A stretch of 60,462 nt of DNA, taken from the NCBI GenBank assembly GCA_016930015.1, contig JAFGHR010000109.1, forward strand, positions 1-60,462. Direction: 5' to 3'. Below the pieces are notes generated by a model. It searched no databases, was not told where the DNA came from, and saw only the letters and a list, made by a program, of their open reading frames with translations. Source of the DNA: Anaerolineae bacterium. Its GTDB lineage: Bacteria; Chloroflexota; Anaerolineae; Aggregatilineales; Aggregatilineaceae. A program made the position numbers and the translations under genes. Position 1 is the stretch's first letter. Each line of letters begins with the position of its first letter. Positions 1 through 9,461 of this stretch are shown here, in pieces.

Positions 1-799
1 CCCGTTTCAGGTTATGATCCGCGGCCAGGACCAACCCGCGCCCGTTGTAATCGGGGATATTCATCGTCACGTGCTGGCCCTGAATGTGCTCTAACGCCGC
101 ACGCAGCAGCCGTTCCGCCGAGGCCGCGCGCTGGCTCATCCACGGCCCCAGGTAGATACCGTCACGCGTCCGGCGGCCTAACATATACCCGGCCAGGCGC
201 CCGTGATCATAATCGACCCACGCCAGATCGGGGAATTCCTCCAACAGCCGCATCAGGATATGGGTGCGTTTGGTGCCGAACAACACCGGATCGAGCTTGA
301 GCACACCTGCCGTATCCTCGGCGCGCATGGGCCGGGCGCGTGCTCCGAGGTAGGTGCTTGCTCGGCCCTCCCAGCGTTCGACTTTGCACACTGTGCGAAA
401 CCCCAACCGTTCGTACAGCGGGCGACCGGTGCCGCTGGCGTCGAGCATGATGCAGGCGGTTTCGCGTTCGATCAAAAAATCGAGCGCCGCCCGCATCAGC
501 CGCCCGCCCAGGCCGCGCCGCTGCCGGTCCGGCGCAATGACCAACATGCCGATCCAGCCCAATGCCCGGCCATAGGGTGTGGTGCTGATCGTGCCAATGA
601 TCCCGCGGTCAGCTTCTTCGATCACAAAACAGCCTTCCACCGACCAGTTGAAGATACGTGTCCAGTCCGCGATTTCCTGTCCCCAGCCGACGCTCTGCAC
701 CAGCGCGACCGCAGCCGGGAGATCATCCGGTGTCATCCGGCGCAGCGTTTGATCGGGTTCGCGCAGCGGGGGGTAGTGATCTTCCCAACGAACAGTCAT
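1..799 (-). CDS. GNAT family N-acetyltransferase, two GNAT-like domains, 3' end beyond window
   Basis: The minus-strand frame opens at an ATG (797-799) and stays open to the window edge, so the C-terminus is missing. The visible part is about 266 residues. The first domain carries the acetyl-CoA pyrophosphate-binding signature RQRRGLGGRLMRAALDFLI, close to the GNAT Q/RxxGxG/A motif, followed by a typical 'LYERLGFRTV' element. After a short linker (ARPMRAEDTAGVLKLD) a second GNAT-like domain begins, as in GNAT proteins with an extra C-terminal acetyltransferase-like domain. The acceptor substrate cannot be told. It lies 86 bases downstream of the penicillin-binding protein gene on the same strand, with a terminator-like hairpin between them. 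Family assignment is firm; function is open. Confidence 0.85.
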   Translation of the reverse strand, partial: MTVRWEDHYPPLREPDQTLRRMTPDDLPAAVALVQSVGWGQEIADWTRIFNWSVEGCFVIEEADRGIIGTISTTPYGRALGWIGMLVIAPDRQRRGLGGRLMRAALDFLIERETACIMLDASGTGRPLYERLGFRTVCKVERWEGRASTYLGARARPMRAEDTAGVLKLDPVLFGTKRTHILMRLLEEFPDLAWVDYDHGRLAGYMLGRRTRDGIYLGPWMSQRAASAERLLRAALEHIQGQHVTMNIPDYNGRGLVLAADHNLKR

Positions 800-816
800 G
801 GTTTCCTCACCGGGAT

Positions 817-855
817 ACACAAAACAGGCGCGTATGACTAAAATACGCCCCTGTT
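817..855 (-). terminator. Hairpin between PBP and GNAT genes
   Basis: Arms 823-835 and 843-855 pair over 13 positions with a single mismatch around a 7-base loop. Read on the minus strand the hairpin is followed by TTTTGTG. It sits just after the penicillin-binding protein stop and before the acetyltransferase start, so it probably ends or attenuates the upstream message. Confidence 0.6.
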
Positions 856-885
856 CCGGTTAGTGATCGAACACAGCCAGCCGTG

Positions 886-3800
886 TTACTGGGCCGGGGT
901 CGGTGTCAGTGTCCAGGTCGGCGTCAGTGACGGGGCCAGCGTCGGCGTTGGCAGCACGCCGCCCGGTTCCGCCGTTGGCTGGACACCCGGCGGCAGTGTG
1001 AACGTTGGCGCCAGCGTCGGCGTCGGCAGGGCGGTCGGAACGGCGGTCGGCTGCGGGTTATTGATCGTGATGTGCACCTCGCGCGTGACACTCCGCCCGT
1101 AGTTATCAATCGCCACCAGTTGAAGCGTGTAAGGGCCGTTTTCCATCCCGCGCGTGTCGATCTGGCCCAGCAGCGAATCGGCGTCGGACCGCTGCCCGAC
1201 TTCAACGATCACCGGCTGGCTGAACGCCTCGGCTTCGTATGATACGCCGTAACGAACCTCGTAGCGGTTAAAGTCCGGCATGGTGATCGCGCCGCGCAGC
1301 GGCAGCACACCTTCAACCGTCATGCCTTCCGGCGGGAAGCTGAGCACAACCGTCGGGCGCACCTCGTTCGGGTTACACGCCTCGTTAGGCGGCGGCATCA
1401 GGGGCAGTTCCAGCCCGCGACTATCTGCCCAGGCGTTGCCCTCGCCCGTATTGTTGATCCAGTTGTAAGCCGATGAGTCGTTGATCGCCAGGAACGTGCG
1501 CGACTCGACCTCGTCGGGGCAGTACTCGTTCGCCAGTTTGCCGGTATAACTGTCAACATTCATCGTGCGGAAGATGTCTTTGTCGGCACCGGGCGGCGGC
1601 GCGGTATTGGCGAAGATGTCCCAGCGGGTGCGGCCTGCACATGCCGGTGACGGCTGCGCCCCGGAATCGGCGCATACTTCCATCTGGATGATGCCCGCCG
1701 GTTGTAAGAACTGCTCCGCCGCCAGCCCTTCGTGTGAGGCTTCCATCACCGCATTCCAGATCGGCGCGGCGCTGCTGTAGCCGGAAATACCGTACATGGG
1801 CCGGTTATCCGAGTTGCCGACCCACACACCCACGACTCGCTGCGGTGTATAACCGATCGCCCAGGTATCGCGGGCGTCGGTGGTGGTGCCAGTCTTGATC
1901 GCGGCCAGGCGCCCGCCTTGCAGTTCCATCGGCCACCCGCGCCCGAATTCTTCGGCGCGCGATTCGTTATCGGCCAGAATACTGGTCACCAGGTAAGCCA
2001 GTTCCGGCTGGACCACCTGCAAGCCTTCCGGACTGGTATCGGCGCGGTACATCTCGTTGCCTTCGCTGTCCTCGATATACACGATCGAGTACGGGTCTAC
2101 ACGCCGCCCATTGTTCGCCAGCACCGCAAAGGCGTCTACCATGTCAAACAACCGCACCTCGACCGCCCCTAGCGCCGTTGGCAAACCGGCCTGCCGTTCG
2201 ACCGGATCACCCAGCGGGAACGTCAGCCCGACCCGTTTTGCCATTTCGGTAAAACGTTCGAGCCCGGCAAATTCCAATGCCTTGACGGCGGGCACATTCA
2301 GCGAGTTACCCAGCGCCGCGCGCGCGGTCTTGGGACCGTGGTACAACAGGTCGTAGTTGGTGGGAATATACCCGCTGAAGTCGGTATACACGTCCCAAAG
2401 CACGGTTGAGGGCGTCAAATAGTTGCCGTTGTCGTCAGCCTCAAACGCTGTCAGGTAAACGATCGGTTTGATCGATGATCCCGGCTGCTGGGCCGTAAAC
2501 GCCACGTTTACCTGGCCGTCGATGTCCTCGTTGTAATAGTCCGCACTTCCGACCATCGCCAGCACCGCCCCATCAGCCGGTCGCATCACGACCACTGACG
2601 CATTGGTGGCATCCACCCCGCGCGCCTGGAGCGCGGCGAGATTCTCGGTTACGGCCTGTTCGGCGGCGTCCTGGGTGCGTGCATCCAGCGTGGTATACAC
2701 CCGGTACCCGGCGCTGTAAATCGCCTGGGAACCATAGGTATCTTCGAGCTGCTGCCACACGTAGTTTACAAAGTGTGGGTGCTCGGCCCGGAACGCCGGC
2801 GGGGAAAACGGCGCCGTCTTGACCAGGGCGATATCGAGCGTCATTTCTTCCCAGGCTTCCATGGTGGGGGTTTTGTAGAAGTACAACGGATCGCCGGGTC
2901 GATCTTCAACCCTGATACACAGTTCACCGCCGTTCGGAATAGCCCATTGGGTTGTATCGGCGTGTTCAATGGCGATACAGCCGCTACCGTTCGCCTCCGC
3001 CATCAATCGCAGCACGGTATCCATACGGCCCAATGCTGCCTCGCGGTTAATCACCGGGTCATACGTTGCCGGTGACTGCGGCAGACCGGCCAGAAAAGCC
3101 GCTTCCGCCGGGTTCAGGCTGCTGGCCGATTTATTAAAGTACGTCTGTGCAGCGGTCTCGATGCCGTAGGCGAAATTACCGTAAAAAATCTCGTTTAAGT
3201 AGATTTCGAGGATTTCGTTTTTGCTGTATTTGCGCTTGATCTCCGACGCGACAATGATCTCCACGACCTTACGTTCCGTCGTGCGCTGGTAGGCGAATTC
3301 AGTTTCCAAAACCAGGGCGCGGGCAAGCTGCTGGGTGATCGTGCTGGCACCGGAAACGGTATCACCGGTACGCAGGTTTTGATAGGTCGCGCGTAAAATC
3401 GCCATCACGCTAAAACCGGGATCGCTGTAGAACGTCTCGTTTTCGGTTGCGATCGTGGCGTGGATCAGCCACGGTGATATCTGATCCAGCGGCACCGATT
3501 TGCGCATACGGGCTTCTTCGTCGCCAAACTCGGCCAACGTCGTGCCATTCGCATCAATAATCTGGGTGGTTTCGAACGTAGCCGCCCGGTCGCCCAGGGT
3601 GGCGACTGCATCAGAATACTGGTTCACTTTGTTGAAGTAATAACCCACCATGCCCAACAAAACCAGCAAGCTCAGCGCCATTCCGCCGATGATCGCAAAC
3701 ACCGCCACGCGGATACCCCACTTCACGTATGTATTCCGGTTGCGTGAAAAACCAAGCGCCAGACTGTAATCCGGCTGGGGAAATTCGCCGATCTTGGGTT

Positions 3801-5418
3801 TACGTTTGGGCTTTTCGGCACTTTCTTCGCCGGGTGCAACGGGAAGCCCATGTGAAATCGTAGACTCGGCCCCCGGTGCCTCGATATCCAGCCCCATCGC
3901 AGCGCCGGGTACGGTCTGTTGGTCACCGTCCATTAACACGCGATCAGAGCGGATCGTGTCGCCTGCACCGGACACCGGGCGCGACGGTTGTGTCAACTGG
4001 TCGCCTGCGGGGTGGGGTATCCCGGCAGTTTCACCGGCAACGCTGCCAAGCTTGGGATGGGTTGGCGCATCCGAGCGCCGCATGGGTTCCATAAACGGTG
4101 TGCTGGGGGATACCAGCGTCGCGCCGGGATCGTCCTGCGGCACTTTGACCGGAAGCGGAAACCCATCTTCGTCAAGCGCGATCTCGGTTCGTTCGATCAC
4201 ACCGTCGTCTTCACCCCATTGGGCGCTCGTGTCCGCGATGACTTCCTGAAGGCCGGTTTCGGTTCGCACGGCGCTGCCACGAACGGCCTGTTCACGACCG
4301 GGCGGTATGGCCTGTACCCAGTCGCGCCCGTCGAAGTAGTACCACTGGTTGGTTTCAATCCCCATCATCCACCAGTGCCCATCATCGTCCAGGATCATCA
4401 GGCCGCGCAGTTCGTTTTGCAGTTCTTCGCGTGTCAGATGACCGCTGTTATAACGCTGGCGCAGCACGTTAACTTTACGCTCAACTTCGTCAAACGGTGA
4501 CGGCTGCGGCGGGGCAGCTTGAGCAGCACCGGGCTGCGCGGCCTGCGAATCGCTGAGGGCTGCCGCGCCGGTATCCTGGTCGGGAGACGCTTCAGGTGAT
4601 ACACCCGCCGCGCGCTGCTCAGACAAAAAAGCAGCCTCTGCCGGAGACAGCCCCGCTGAAGGCGTGGCATCGGGCGGCGGGGTGCTCTCGGCGGCAACCG
4701 CCGGTTCCTCGATCACAGCTTCAATCACAGCTTCCGCCGCAACCTCGGTGGGTTCTTCCTCGCTACCCGGCTCCGCCGGAGCTGCTTCTGCTTCCGCGGA
4801 CATCTCCTCGACGGCTTCTTCGGCTGGAACCTGCAATTCCGCGCCTTCAGCCGCTTCACCGGGCGCTGCCCAACCTTCGCCGGGCGCGATCACGGCTTCC
4901 TCACCGGCTGGGGGCTGCGCTTGCGTATCAGCCACCGCCTGAGTATCCCCGGCGGCAAGCTGCGCTTGTGTATCCGCAGCAGCCTGCGGCTGGGTCATGT
5001 CATCCTGGGGAACAGGCTGTTTTTCGTGGAATTCCACGATCGTATCACCCGCACCCGCCAGCAGCGCCTCAAGCTGAGATTCCGCCGGCATAAACCAGCC
5101 GCCGGTTTTTTCCGGTGCCAGACCCGGCAGATCAACAGGCGCGCCTGTTGGTTTCACTTCCGAGGTGTCACCCGGTGGCTGTTCCTCCGGCGTGATCGCG
5201 TTTTCTGGAGTAAACCACTGCTCAACGATCACAGGACGTGACGATCCCTCCTCAACGGGGGGTTCATGCCACGACGCCACGATTTCAGGCGGCTTGTCGC
5301 CACGCTCTGGCGGCGTCTGCCATGCGCCGGTAGGGGGCGTTTCCGGCTTCTGTTCGCCTTGAGTAACCGGATCTTCATCCGGCGATTTTGACTGCTTATT
5401 CTCCGGTTGATCGGCCAT
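886..5418 (-). CDS. Class A penicillin-binding protein (bifunctional transglycosylase/transpeptidase) with long cytoplasmic N-terminus
   Basis: About 1510 residues, roughly twice the usual class A PBP. The first ~560 residues are acidic, Ala/Pro/Glu-rich and probably disordered, apart from a compact aromatic patch (GHWWMMGIETNQWYYFDGRD). One membrane segment follows (~568-593). The GT51 transglycosylase (~625-810) shows ATENETFYSDPGF around the catalytic Glu, GASTITQQLARAL, and KRKYSKNEILEIYLNEIFYG. The transpeptidase has SxxK in GSSIKP (~980), SxN in GNSLN (~1038) and KTGTT (~1176). The C-terminus adds an Ig-like segment and a Pro/Thr-rich tail. It polymerises and crosslinks peptidoglycan outside the membrane. 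The start is the ATG at 5416-5418, preceded by GAGGTG. The frame runs 14 codons further upstream, but only through a 13-base tandem repeat. Confidence 0.93.
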   Translation of the reverse strand: MADQPENKQSKSPDEDPVTQGEQKPETPPTGAWQTPPERGDKPPEIVASWHEPPVEEGSSRPVIVEQWFTPENAITPEEQPPGDTSEVKPTGAPVDLPGLAPEKTGGWFMPAESQLEALLAGAGDTIVEFHEKQPVPQDDMTQPQAAADTQAQLAAGDTQAVADTQAQPPAGEEAVIAPGEGWAAPGEAAEGAELQVPAEEAVEEMSAEAEAAPAEPGSEEEPTEVAAEAVIEAVIEEPAVAAESTPPPDATPSAGLSPAEAAFLSEQRAAGVSPEASPDQDTGAAALSDSQAAQPGAAQAAPPQPSPFDEVERKVNVLRQRYNSGHLTREELQNELRGLMILDDDGHWWMMGIETNQWYYFDGRDWVQAIPPGREQAVRGSAVRTETGLQEVIADTSAQWGEDDGVIERTEIALDEDGFPLPVKVPQDDPGATLVSPSTPFMEPMRRSDAPTHPKLGSVAGETAGIPHPAGDQLTQPSRPVSGAGDTIRSDRVLMDGDQQTVPGAAMGLDIEAPGAESTISHGLPVAPGEESAEKPKRKPKIGEFPQPDYSLALGFSRNRNTYVKWGIRVAVFAIIGGMALSLLVLLGMVGYYFNKVNQYSDAVATLGDRAATFETTQIIDANGTTLAEFGDEEARMRKSVPLDQISPWLIHATIATENETFYSDPGFSVMAILRATYQNLRTGDTVSGASTITQQLARALVLETEFAYQRTTERKVVEIIVASEIKRKYSKNEILEIYLNEIFYGNFAYGIETAAQTYFNKSASSLNPAEAAFLAGLPQSPATYDPVINREAALGRMDTVLRLMAEANGSGCIAIEHADTTQWAIPNGGELCIRVEDRPGDPLYFYKTPTMEAWEEMTLDIALVKTAPFSPPAFRAEHPHFVNYVWQQLEDTYGSQAIYSAGYRVYTTLDARTQDAAEQAVTENLAALQARGVDATNASVVVMRPADGAVLAMVGSADYYNEDIDGQVNVAFTAQQPGSSIKPIVYLTAFEADDNGNYLTPSTVLWDVYTDFSGYIPTNYDLLYHGPKTARAALGNSLNVPAVKALEFAGLERFTEMAKRVGLTFPLGDPVERQAGLPTALGAVEVRLFDMVDAFAVLANNGRRVDPYSIVYIEDSEGNEMYRADTSPEGLQVVQPELAYLVTSILADNESRAEEFGRGWPMELQGGRLAAIKTGTTTDARDTWAIGYTPQRVVGVWVGNSDNRPMYGISGYSSAAPIWNAVMEASHEGLAAEQFLQPAGIIQMEVCADSGAQPSPACAGRTRWDIFANTAPPPGADKDIFRTMNVDSYTGKLANEYCPDEVESRTFLAINDSSAYNWINNTGEGNAWADSRGLELPLMPPPNEACNPNEVRPTVVLSFPPEGMTVEGVLPLRGAITMPDFNRYEVRYGVSYEAEAFSQPVIVEVGQRSDADSLLGQIDTRGMENGPYTLQLVAIDNYGRSVTREVHITINNPQPTAVPTALPTPTLAPTFTLPPGVQPTAEPGGVLPTPTLAPSLTPTWTLTPTPAQ

Positions 5419-5434
5419 ACGAACACCTCGATAC

Positions 5435-5473
5435 GCTGCTTGTGCATGCTGCTTATGCATGCTGCTTGTGCAG
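5435..5473. repeat. Three tandem 13-bp repeats in the PBP 5' leader
   Basis: Three head-to-tail copies of a 13-base unit: GCTGCTTGTGCAT (5435-5447), GCTGCTTATGCAT (5448-5460) and GCTGCTTGTGCAG (5461-5473). They differ at one or two bases. They lie between the probable promoter (5485-5493) and the ribosome-binding site of the penicillin-binding protein gene, so they would be in its 5' untranslated region. Confidence 0.9.
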
Positions 5474-5484
5474 TTGTTTATTTG

Positions 5485-5493
5485 ATCATAACA
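5485..5493 (-). promoter_or_regulatory. Extended -10 promoter for the PBP gene
   Basis: On the minus strand the sequence reads TGTTATGAT, an extended -10 (TGn plus TATGAT). No good -35 is seen at 16-18 bases. Transcription would start near 5478, placing the 13-base repeats in the leader. Confidence 0.45.
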
Positions 5494-5536
5494 CTTTTTT
5501 GTCTGAAGGCTGCATCACCAATACGGTCACTGCCGG

Positions 5537-6016
5537 TCAGCTTTCGGCCTGTTCAGGGCGACTCGCGACCAACACCGTCCACTCGCCTTTTTGCGTGACC
5601 GTGCCATCTTGATTCAGCAACTGTACATCAAACATCACAAAGCCGCCGCCCGCGCGTTTTGCCTCGCGCAGTTTGGTGATCTTGATCGCCACATGAATCG
5701 TGTCGCCAATGAAGATCGGCGCGCGGAACTTCCATTCCAGGCCGGTGAACGCGAGCACGGTGCCTTCCAAAAAGCGCATCTGGTATGACAGACCGCTGGC
5801 AACCGACAAGCCCAGCAACCCATGCGCTACACGCTGACCGAACGGGATCGTTTTGGCAAAAACGGCGTCGGTGTGCATCGGGTTAAAATCACCTGACAGC
5901 CCGGCAAAACTGACAACATCGGCCTCGGTGATCGTGCGCGCGTGGGTTTCGATCTCCATGCCTTCTTCAAAATCTTCAAAATAAAGCCCTTTTTGGTTCA
6001 AATCGATCGGCGTCAT
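5537..6016 (-). CDS. MaoC-like hot-dog fold (R)-enoyl hydratase
   Basis: 159 residues, normal for a single-domain MaoC/PhaJ protein. The hydratase motif is visible as SGDFNPMHTD (~residues 41-50), with the Asp/His pair used to hydrate enoyl-CoA thioesters, and the preceding FEDFEEGMEIETHARTITEA block is typical. Downstream AHGLLGLSVASGL and the WKFRAPIFIGDTI strand complete the hot-dog fold. The predicted role is hydration of trans-2-enoyl-CoA or a related thioester in the cytoplasm; the exact substrate is unknown. A GAGGTG ribosome-binding site lies 7 bases before the ATG. It is monocistronic or loosely linked to the PBP gene on the same strand. Confidence 0.88.
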   Translation of the reverse strand: MTPIDLNQKGLYFEDFEEGMEIETHARTITEADVVSFAGLSGDFNPMHTDAVFAKTIPFGQRVAHGLLGLSVASGLSYQMRFLEGTVLAFTGLEWKFRAPIFIGDTIHVAIKITKLREAKRAGGGFVMFDVQLLNQDGTVTQKGEWTVLVASRPEQAES

Positions 6017-6152
6017 CGGCTTTCACCTCATCGTTTTGTTAAAAGTCGAAAAATGCAGTTGGAAAAAACAAACTATCCGCGATTGTAACTCAACCACGGA
6101 TTCCACGAAAATACAGCCCTTTTGACCTGGCGAGACGCCCGTTAATACACGA

Positions 6153-7070
6153 TCAGCCGCCGGTTAATTTCTCTTTGAAGTCGTAAATGCCATCACGGAT
6201 TGCCCAACGCGCGCCGCAGCCTTCACAACTCATCACGTCATGCTCACGGCGCAGCGTGCCGCCGCAGTCCGGGCAGCGGAATAATGCCCCGTCCGGCGCG
6301 GCAGGAGGGGTATCACCGGCAGCCGTATTCAGGGTAAACACGCTCGGCGAGTAGGGGGCGATCTGCCCGGTCGGCTGCACCAGCCGGTCCAGCCCTACGA
6401 GCAGGGATACCGGCACCCACCGCTTGAGAAAACCGCTCCGGAAGTACGACAGGGCCAGCCGCCGCCGGGTTTCAAAACCGGCGTCTTGTAAACAGCGTGC
6501 CATATAGGCCGGGTGAAAATCAAAATTTAGCTCGACAAATTCGACGGGCGCCCGGTCGAACGGACTCCAATCCTGGCGGCCTAACCAGTAGCGCACCATC
6601 GCTTTAAAATGGCGCTTGCTGGCAAATTCCAGCACGAACGCCGCGTTCGGCGCCAGCACACGGCGGATTTCACGCAGGGCGGCGGGCACATCCGCGAGAT
6701 GGTGAATAACACGCTCCATCACCGCCGCATCACAACACCCGTCCACCAGCGGTAAGGTATACACATTCGCCGCGACAAAAATGTACCGGTCACCCGTGCC
6801 CAGGAACTGCTGCGCTTCCCGCAGCATGGTACGTGAATAGTCCAGCACGATCACCTGATCGTAACCGCCCAACCCGGTCGTCATGCGTCCAAAGCCCGCG
6901 CCCAGGTGCACAACCCGCCGACCGGACGGCGGCAGCAAGCGGCGCAGCGCGATACGTTCGGTCCGGTCTTCGTAGTCGCGTCCCTGGCCCTCCCAAAAAT
7001 CGGTGCGGTAGTTTGATCCTTCGTAATCACACACCGGCGGCAGCGGTGTTTTTGATGCGTCGTTCAACAC
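6153..7070 (-). CDS. SAM-dependent methyltransferase with C-terminal zinc ribbon
   Basis: About 305 residues. A class I methyltransferase core (~30-190) shows VVHLGAGFGRMT (motif I), VIVLDYSRTML, and a post-motif segment AAVMERVIHHLADVPAALREIRRVL typical of the Methyltransf_11 family. The C-terminal ~45 residues form a Trm112-like zinc ribbon with FRCPDCGG and MSCEGCGARW. I set the start at a GTG (7068-7070) because GGAAGGA lies 5 bases upstream; the longer ATG start at 7098-7100 has no ribosome-binding site. It follows the membrane protein at 7104-7895 by only 33 bases, so the two probably share a message. The substrate is unknown. Confidence 0.82.
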   Translation of the reverse strand: MLNDASKTPLPPVCDYEGSNYRTDFWEGQGRDYEDRTERIALRRLLPPSGRRVVHLGAGFGRMTTGLGGYDQVIVLDYSRTMLREAQQFLGTGDRYIFVAANVYTLPLVDGCCDAAVMERVIHHLADVPAALREIRRVLAPNAAFVLEFASKRHFKAMVRYWLGRQDWSPFDRAPVEFVELNFDFHPAYMARCLQDAGFETRRRLALSYFRSGFLKRWVPVSLLVGLDRLVQPTGQIAPYSPSVFTLNTAAGDTPPAAPDGALFRCPDCGGTLRREHDVMSCEGCGARWAIRDGIYDFKEKLTGG

Positions 7071-7103
7071 GTTTATCCTTCCAGAAAACAGCGGCGGCAC
7101 ATG

Positions 7104-7895
7104 TTATTCAGATGACGGCGTAATGATCCCGATATCCTCTACCGGGGTCGGGGTCGGCTGCGGCCCGCGCGGTTGGCCCTCTGATTCATCACCGGCAGGC
7201 GGGGCACCCTCACCCTCAGCGCCGGGCTCTGATGGGGATTCTTTGACGCCGGTCACAAAACCCGGCCAGGGATCAACGCTGTCCTCGGATGGGGATACCA
7301 GGTTGACGCCTTCACCTTGCAGCGCATCCACCGTAAAGTCGGCAACTTCGCCCCACTCGCTCGGCAGGTGATCCAGCGCCCGTACATACGGCTCCAGCAG
7401 GTCACGCAAATTCGTAAATGGATCGTGGAGCTGGGTCTCTTCAAGGGGAATTTCAACATCAACCGGCAGGTTAATGGGGATCGTGGTGTTAACCGGCACC
7501 ATCATATCAAGCTGGACCGGCAGCACTAACCCGCGCGGCAGCACAATATCCACGCGCCCGTTGATCATACCGCCGCCGCCGGGCAGCGTAAACGTGGCAT
7601 TGGCCAGAATGGGTACATCCTCGGTGAGCACGACCGGCGTCATCTGGTTGAGCGGCAGATCAAACACAACCGGAATTTCATCTTCCACCATCACCGTATA
7701 AATAATAGTGGCTTCGTCCAACCCCACAAAACTTTTGTGCAAGCCGTCGATCAACGGTTCGGCGATGCCATTTTTGATCTGAAAGATCAGCATCAGCACG
7801 ATCAACAACACAATCAACGAAACTAAATTCATAATAAAAGAAAACCAGATTGCAACTATTTTAAACCCGTTCCACCACACTCTGAACCGTTGCAT
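7104..7895 (-). CDS. Single-pass membrane protein of unknown function
   Basis: 263 residues from the ATG at 7893-7895, which has an AGGAGG ribosome-binding site 6 bases upstream; an earlier in-frame ATG at 7994 lacks one. A short positively charged N-terminus precedes one long hydrophobic helix (SFIMNLVSLIVLLIVLMLIF). The rest is predicted to be outside the membrane and beta-rich, with alternating hydrophobic and Pro residues (VDIVLPRGLVLPVQLDMMVP). The C-terminus is a Gly/Glu/Pro-rich tail. No enzymatic motif is recognised. It is the first gene of a probable two-gene unit with the methyltransferase. Confidence 0.75.
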   Translation of the reverse strand: MQRFRVWWNGFKIVAIWFSFIMNLVSLIVLLIVLMLIFQIKNGIAEPLIDGLHKSFVGLDEATIIYTVMVEDEIPVVFDLPLNQMTPVVLTEDVPILANATFTLPGGGGMINGRVDIVLPRGLVLPVQLDMMVPVNTTIPINLPVDVEIPLEETQLHDPFTNLRDLLEPYVRALDHLPSEWGEVADFTVDALQGEGVNLVSPSEDSVDPWPGFVTGVKESPSEPGAEGEGAPPAGDESEGQPRGPQPTPTPVEDIGIITPSSE

Positions 7896-8026
7896 GTCGG
7901 GCCTCCTGACTTGGTTGGGGGGAATGGCAGGCTGAGAAGCAAAATCCTTCCCAGACCTGCGCTCATCATAACATTGGCGCCGAAGGGTGGTCAACTGCGC
8001 CGCTGCGCGCGCTCACTGTGATAAAC

Positions 8027-8048
8027 AAAAAAGGGCGCTTTCGCGCCC
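8027..8048 (-). terminator. Rho-independent terminator of metK
   Basis: On the minus strand GGGCGC-GAAA-GCGCCC is a perfect 6-bp stem with a stable GNRA-type loop, directly followed by TTTTTTG. It lies 35 bases after the metK stop codon. Confidence 0.9.
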
Positions 8049-8083
8049 CATCACAGCCAGCGGTTCGCGTCTGCCGGACCGGG

Positions 8084-9310
8084 TTAGAGTCCCGCTTCCT
8101 GACGCAGAATGTCGGCCTTATCGGTCTTTTCCCAGGCGACATCCAGGTCATCGCGCCCAAAGTGACCGTATGCCGCGACCTGGCGGAACTGCGGCTTGCG
8201 CAGGTCCAGGTGATCAATGATGGCTGCCGGACGCATGTCAAAGTGCTTGTTGACCAGTTCGACGATTTTTTCGTCCGGTACACGTCCCGTGCCAAACGTC
8301 TCGATGCCCACCGACAGCGGGCGAGCAATACCAATCGCATACGATACTTGAATCTCAAAACGCGAGGCCAACCCCGCCGCAACCACGTTCTTGGCAATGT
8401 AACGTGCCATATACGCCGCTGAACGGTCCACTTTGGTAGCGTCCTTACCGGAAAACGCGCCACCACCATGCCGCGCCGCGCCGCCGTAGGTATCAACAAT
8501 GATCTTACGCCCGGTCAAACCGGCATCACCCAGCGGACCACCAACGACAAACCGCCCGGTAGGGTTGACATAATAACGGGTGTTTTCGTCCAGCAGTTCC
8601 GCCGGAACAATCGGCTTAATGACGTGTTCGAGTATATCCAACCGAATCTGCTCGCTGGAGATTTCGGGCGCGTGCTGTGTCGAAATCAGGACGGTATCCA
8701 CACGCTTGGGCTTGCCGTATGCGTATTCGACCGTGACCTGGCTCTTGCCATCCGGACGCAAATAGGGCAGGGTACTATCACGCCGTACCTCGGCCAGGCG
8801 GCGCGCCAACTTGTGCGCCAGCATGGTCGGCAGCGGCATAAGCTCCGGTGTTTCGTCGCACGCAAACCCGATCATCATGCCCTGGTCACCGGCGCCAACG
8901 GTATCATAATCGGTGCCGTTAGCTCTGCCTTCACGCGTTTCCAACGCCCGGTCAACGCCCTGCGCGATATCGCCCGACTGCTCTTTGAGCGATACGATCA
9001 CGCCGCACGTATCGGCGTCGAACCCGTATTTGCCGCGCGTATAACCAATGTCGCGGACCACGTCACGTACAACCGTCCCAATATCAACATACGTCGAGGT
9101 TGTGATCTCGCCCATCACCAGCACCAGCCCGGTCGTAACGGCGGTTTCACATGCCACACGTGCCATCGGGTCATCAACCAAAATCGAATCCAGGACAGCA
9201 TCCGAAATTTGATCACAAATCTTGTCGGGATGTCCCTCCGTCACCGACTCCGACGTGAAAAACAGTTGGGGAGAAGACATAAACGTCGTGGTGTTATTTT
9301 TGTTGCTCAC
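8084..9310 (-). CDS. metK: S-adenosylmethionine synthetase
   Basis: 408 residues. Makes S-adenosylmethionine from methionine and ATP. Diagnostic motifs are [16 protein letters not shown] near the N-terminus, [16 protein letters not shown] (methionine/ATP-binding loop region) and [19 protein letters not shown] (phosphate-binding loop with Lys). The start is a GTG (9308-9310) with GAGGAG 5 bases upstream; an in-frame ATG ten codons later is possible but less well placed. The gene is preceded by a consensus promoter, a SAM-I riboswitch and a conditional terminator, so expression should fall when SAM is plentiful. It is probably monocistronic, given the strong terminator after it. Confidence 0.98.
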   Translation of the reverse strand: MSNKNNTTTFMSSPQLFFTSESVTEGHPDKICDQISDAVLDSILVDDPMARVACETAVTTGLVLVMGEITTSTYVDIGTVVRDVVRDIGYTRGKYGFDADTCGVIVSLKEQSGDIAQGVDRALETREGRANGTDYDTVGAGDQGMMIGFACDETPELMPLPTMLAHKLARRLAEVRRDSTLPYLRPDGKSQVTVEYAYGKPKRVDTVLISTQHAPEISSEQIRLDILEHVIKPIVPAELLDENTRYYVNPTGRFVVGGPLGDAGLTGRKIIVDTYGGAARHGGGAFSGKDATKVDRSAAYMARYIAKNVVAAGLASRFEIQVSYAIGIARPLSVGIETFGTGRVPDEKIVELVNKHFDMRPAAIIDHLDLRKPQFRQVAAYGHFGRDDLDVAWEKTDKADILRQEAGL

Positions 9311-9377
9311 AGCTACTCCTCTTTATCACTTATGGTGCATCATCTGCGATGCTGTTCGGTCTTGACCCGGAGGGATC

Positions 9378-9406
9378 AAAAAACCCCGCTACACTCTTGT
9401 AGGGGG
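9378..9406 (-). terminator. Riboswitch-controlled terminator before metK
   Basis: Read on the minus strand: CCCCCTACA-AGAG-TGTAGCGGGG followed by TTTTTT. It lies between the riboswitch aptamer and the metK start. The 5' flank (GACGACGC) is partly complementary to the 3' strand of aptamer helix P1 (GAGCGTC), which would permit an antiterminator when SAM is absent. Confidence 0.85.
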
Positions 9407-9461
9407 CGTCGTCGTGGCTCGATGACCTCAATTAGTAGGTATACGAGGTGGCTCGGATTGA

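Noticed and set aside
203..841. 212-residue plus-strand frame at the left edge.
   Set aside because: It is the complement of the GNAT coding frame; its sequence lacks any fold-like pattern while the minus strand gives a clear acetyltransferase.
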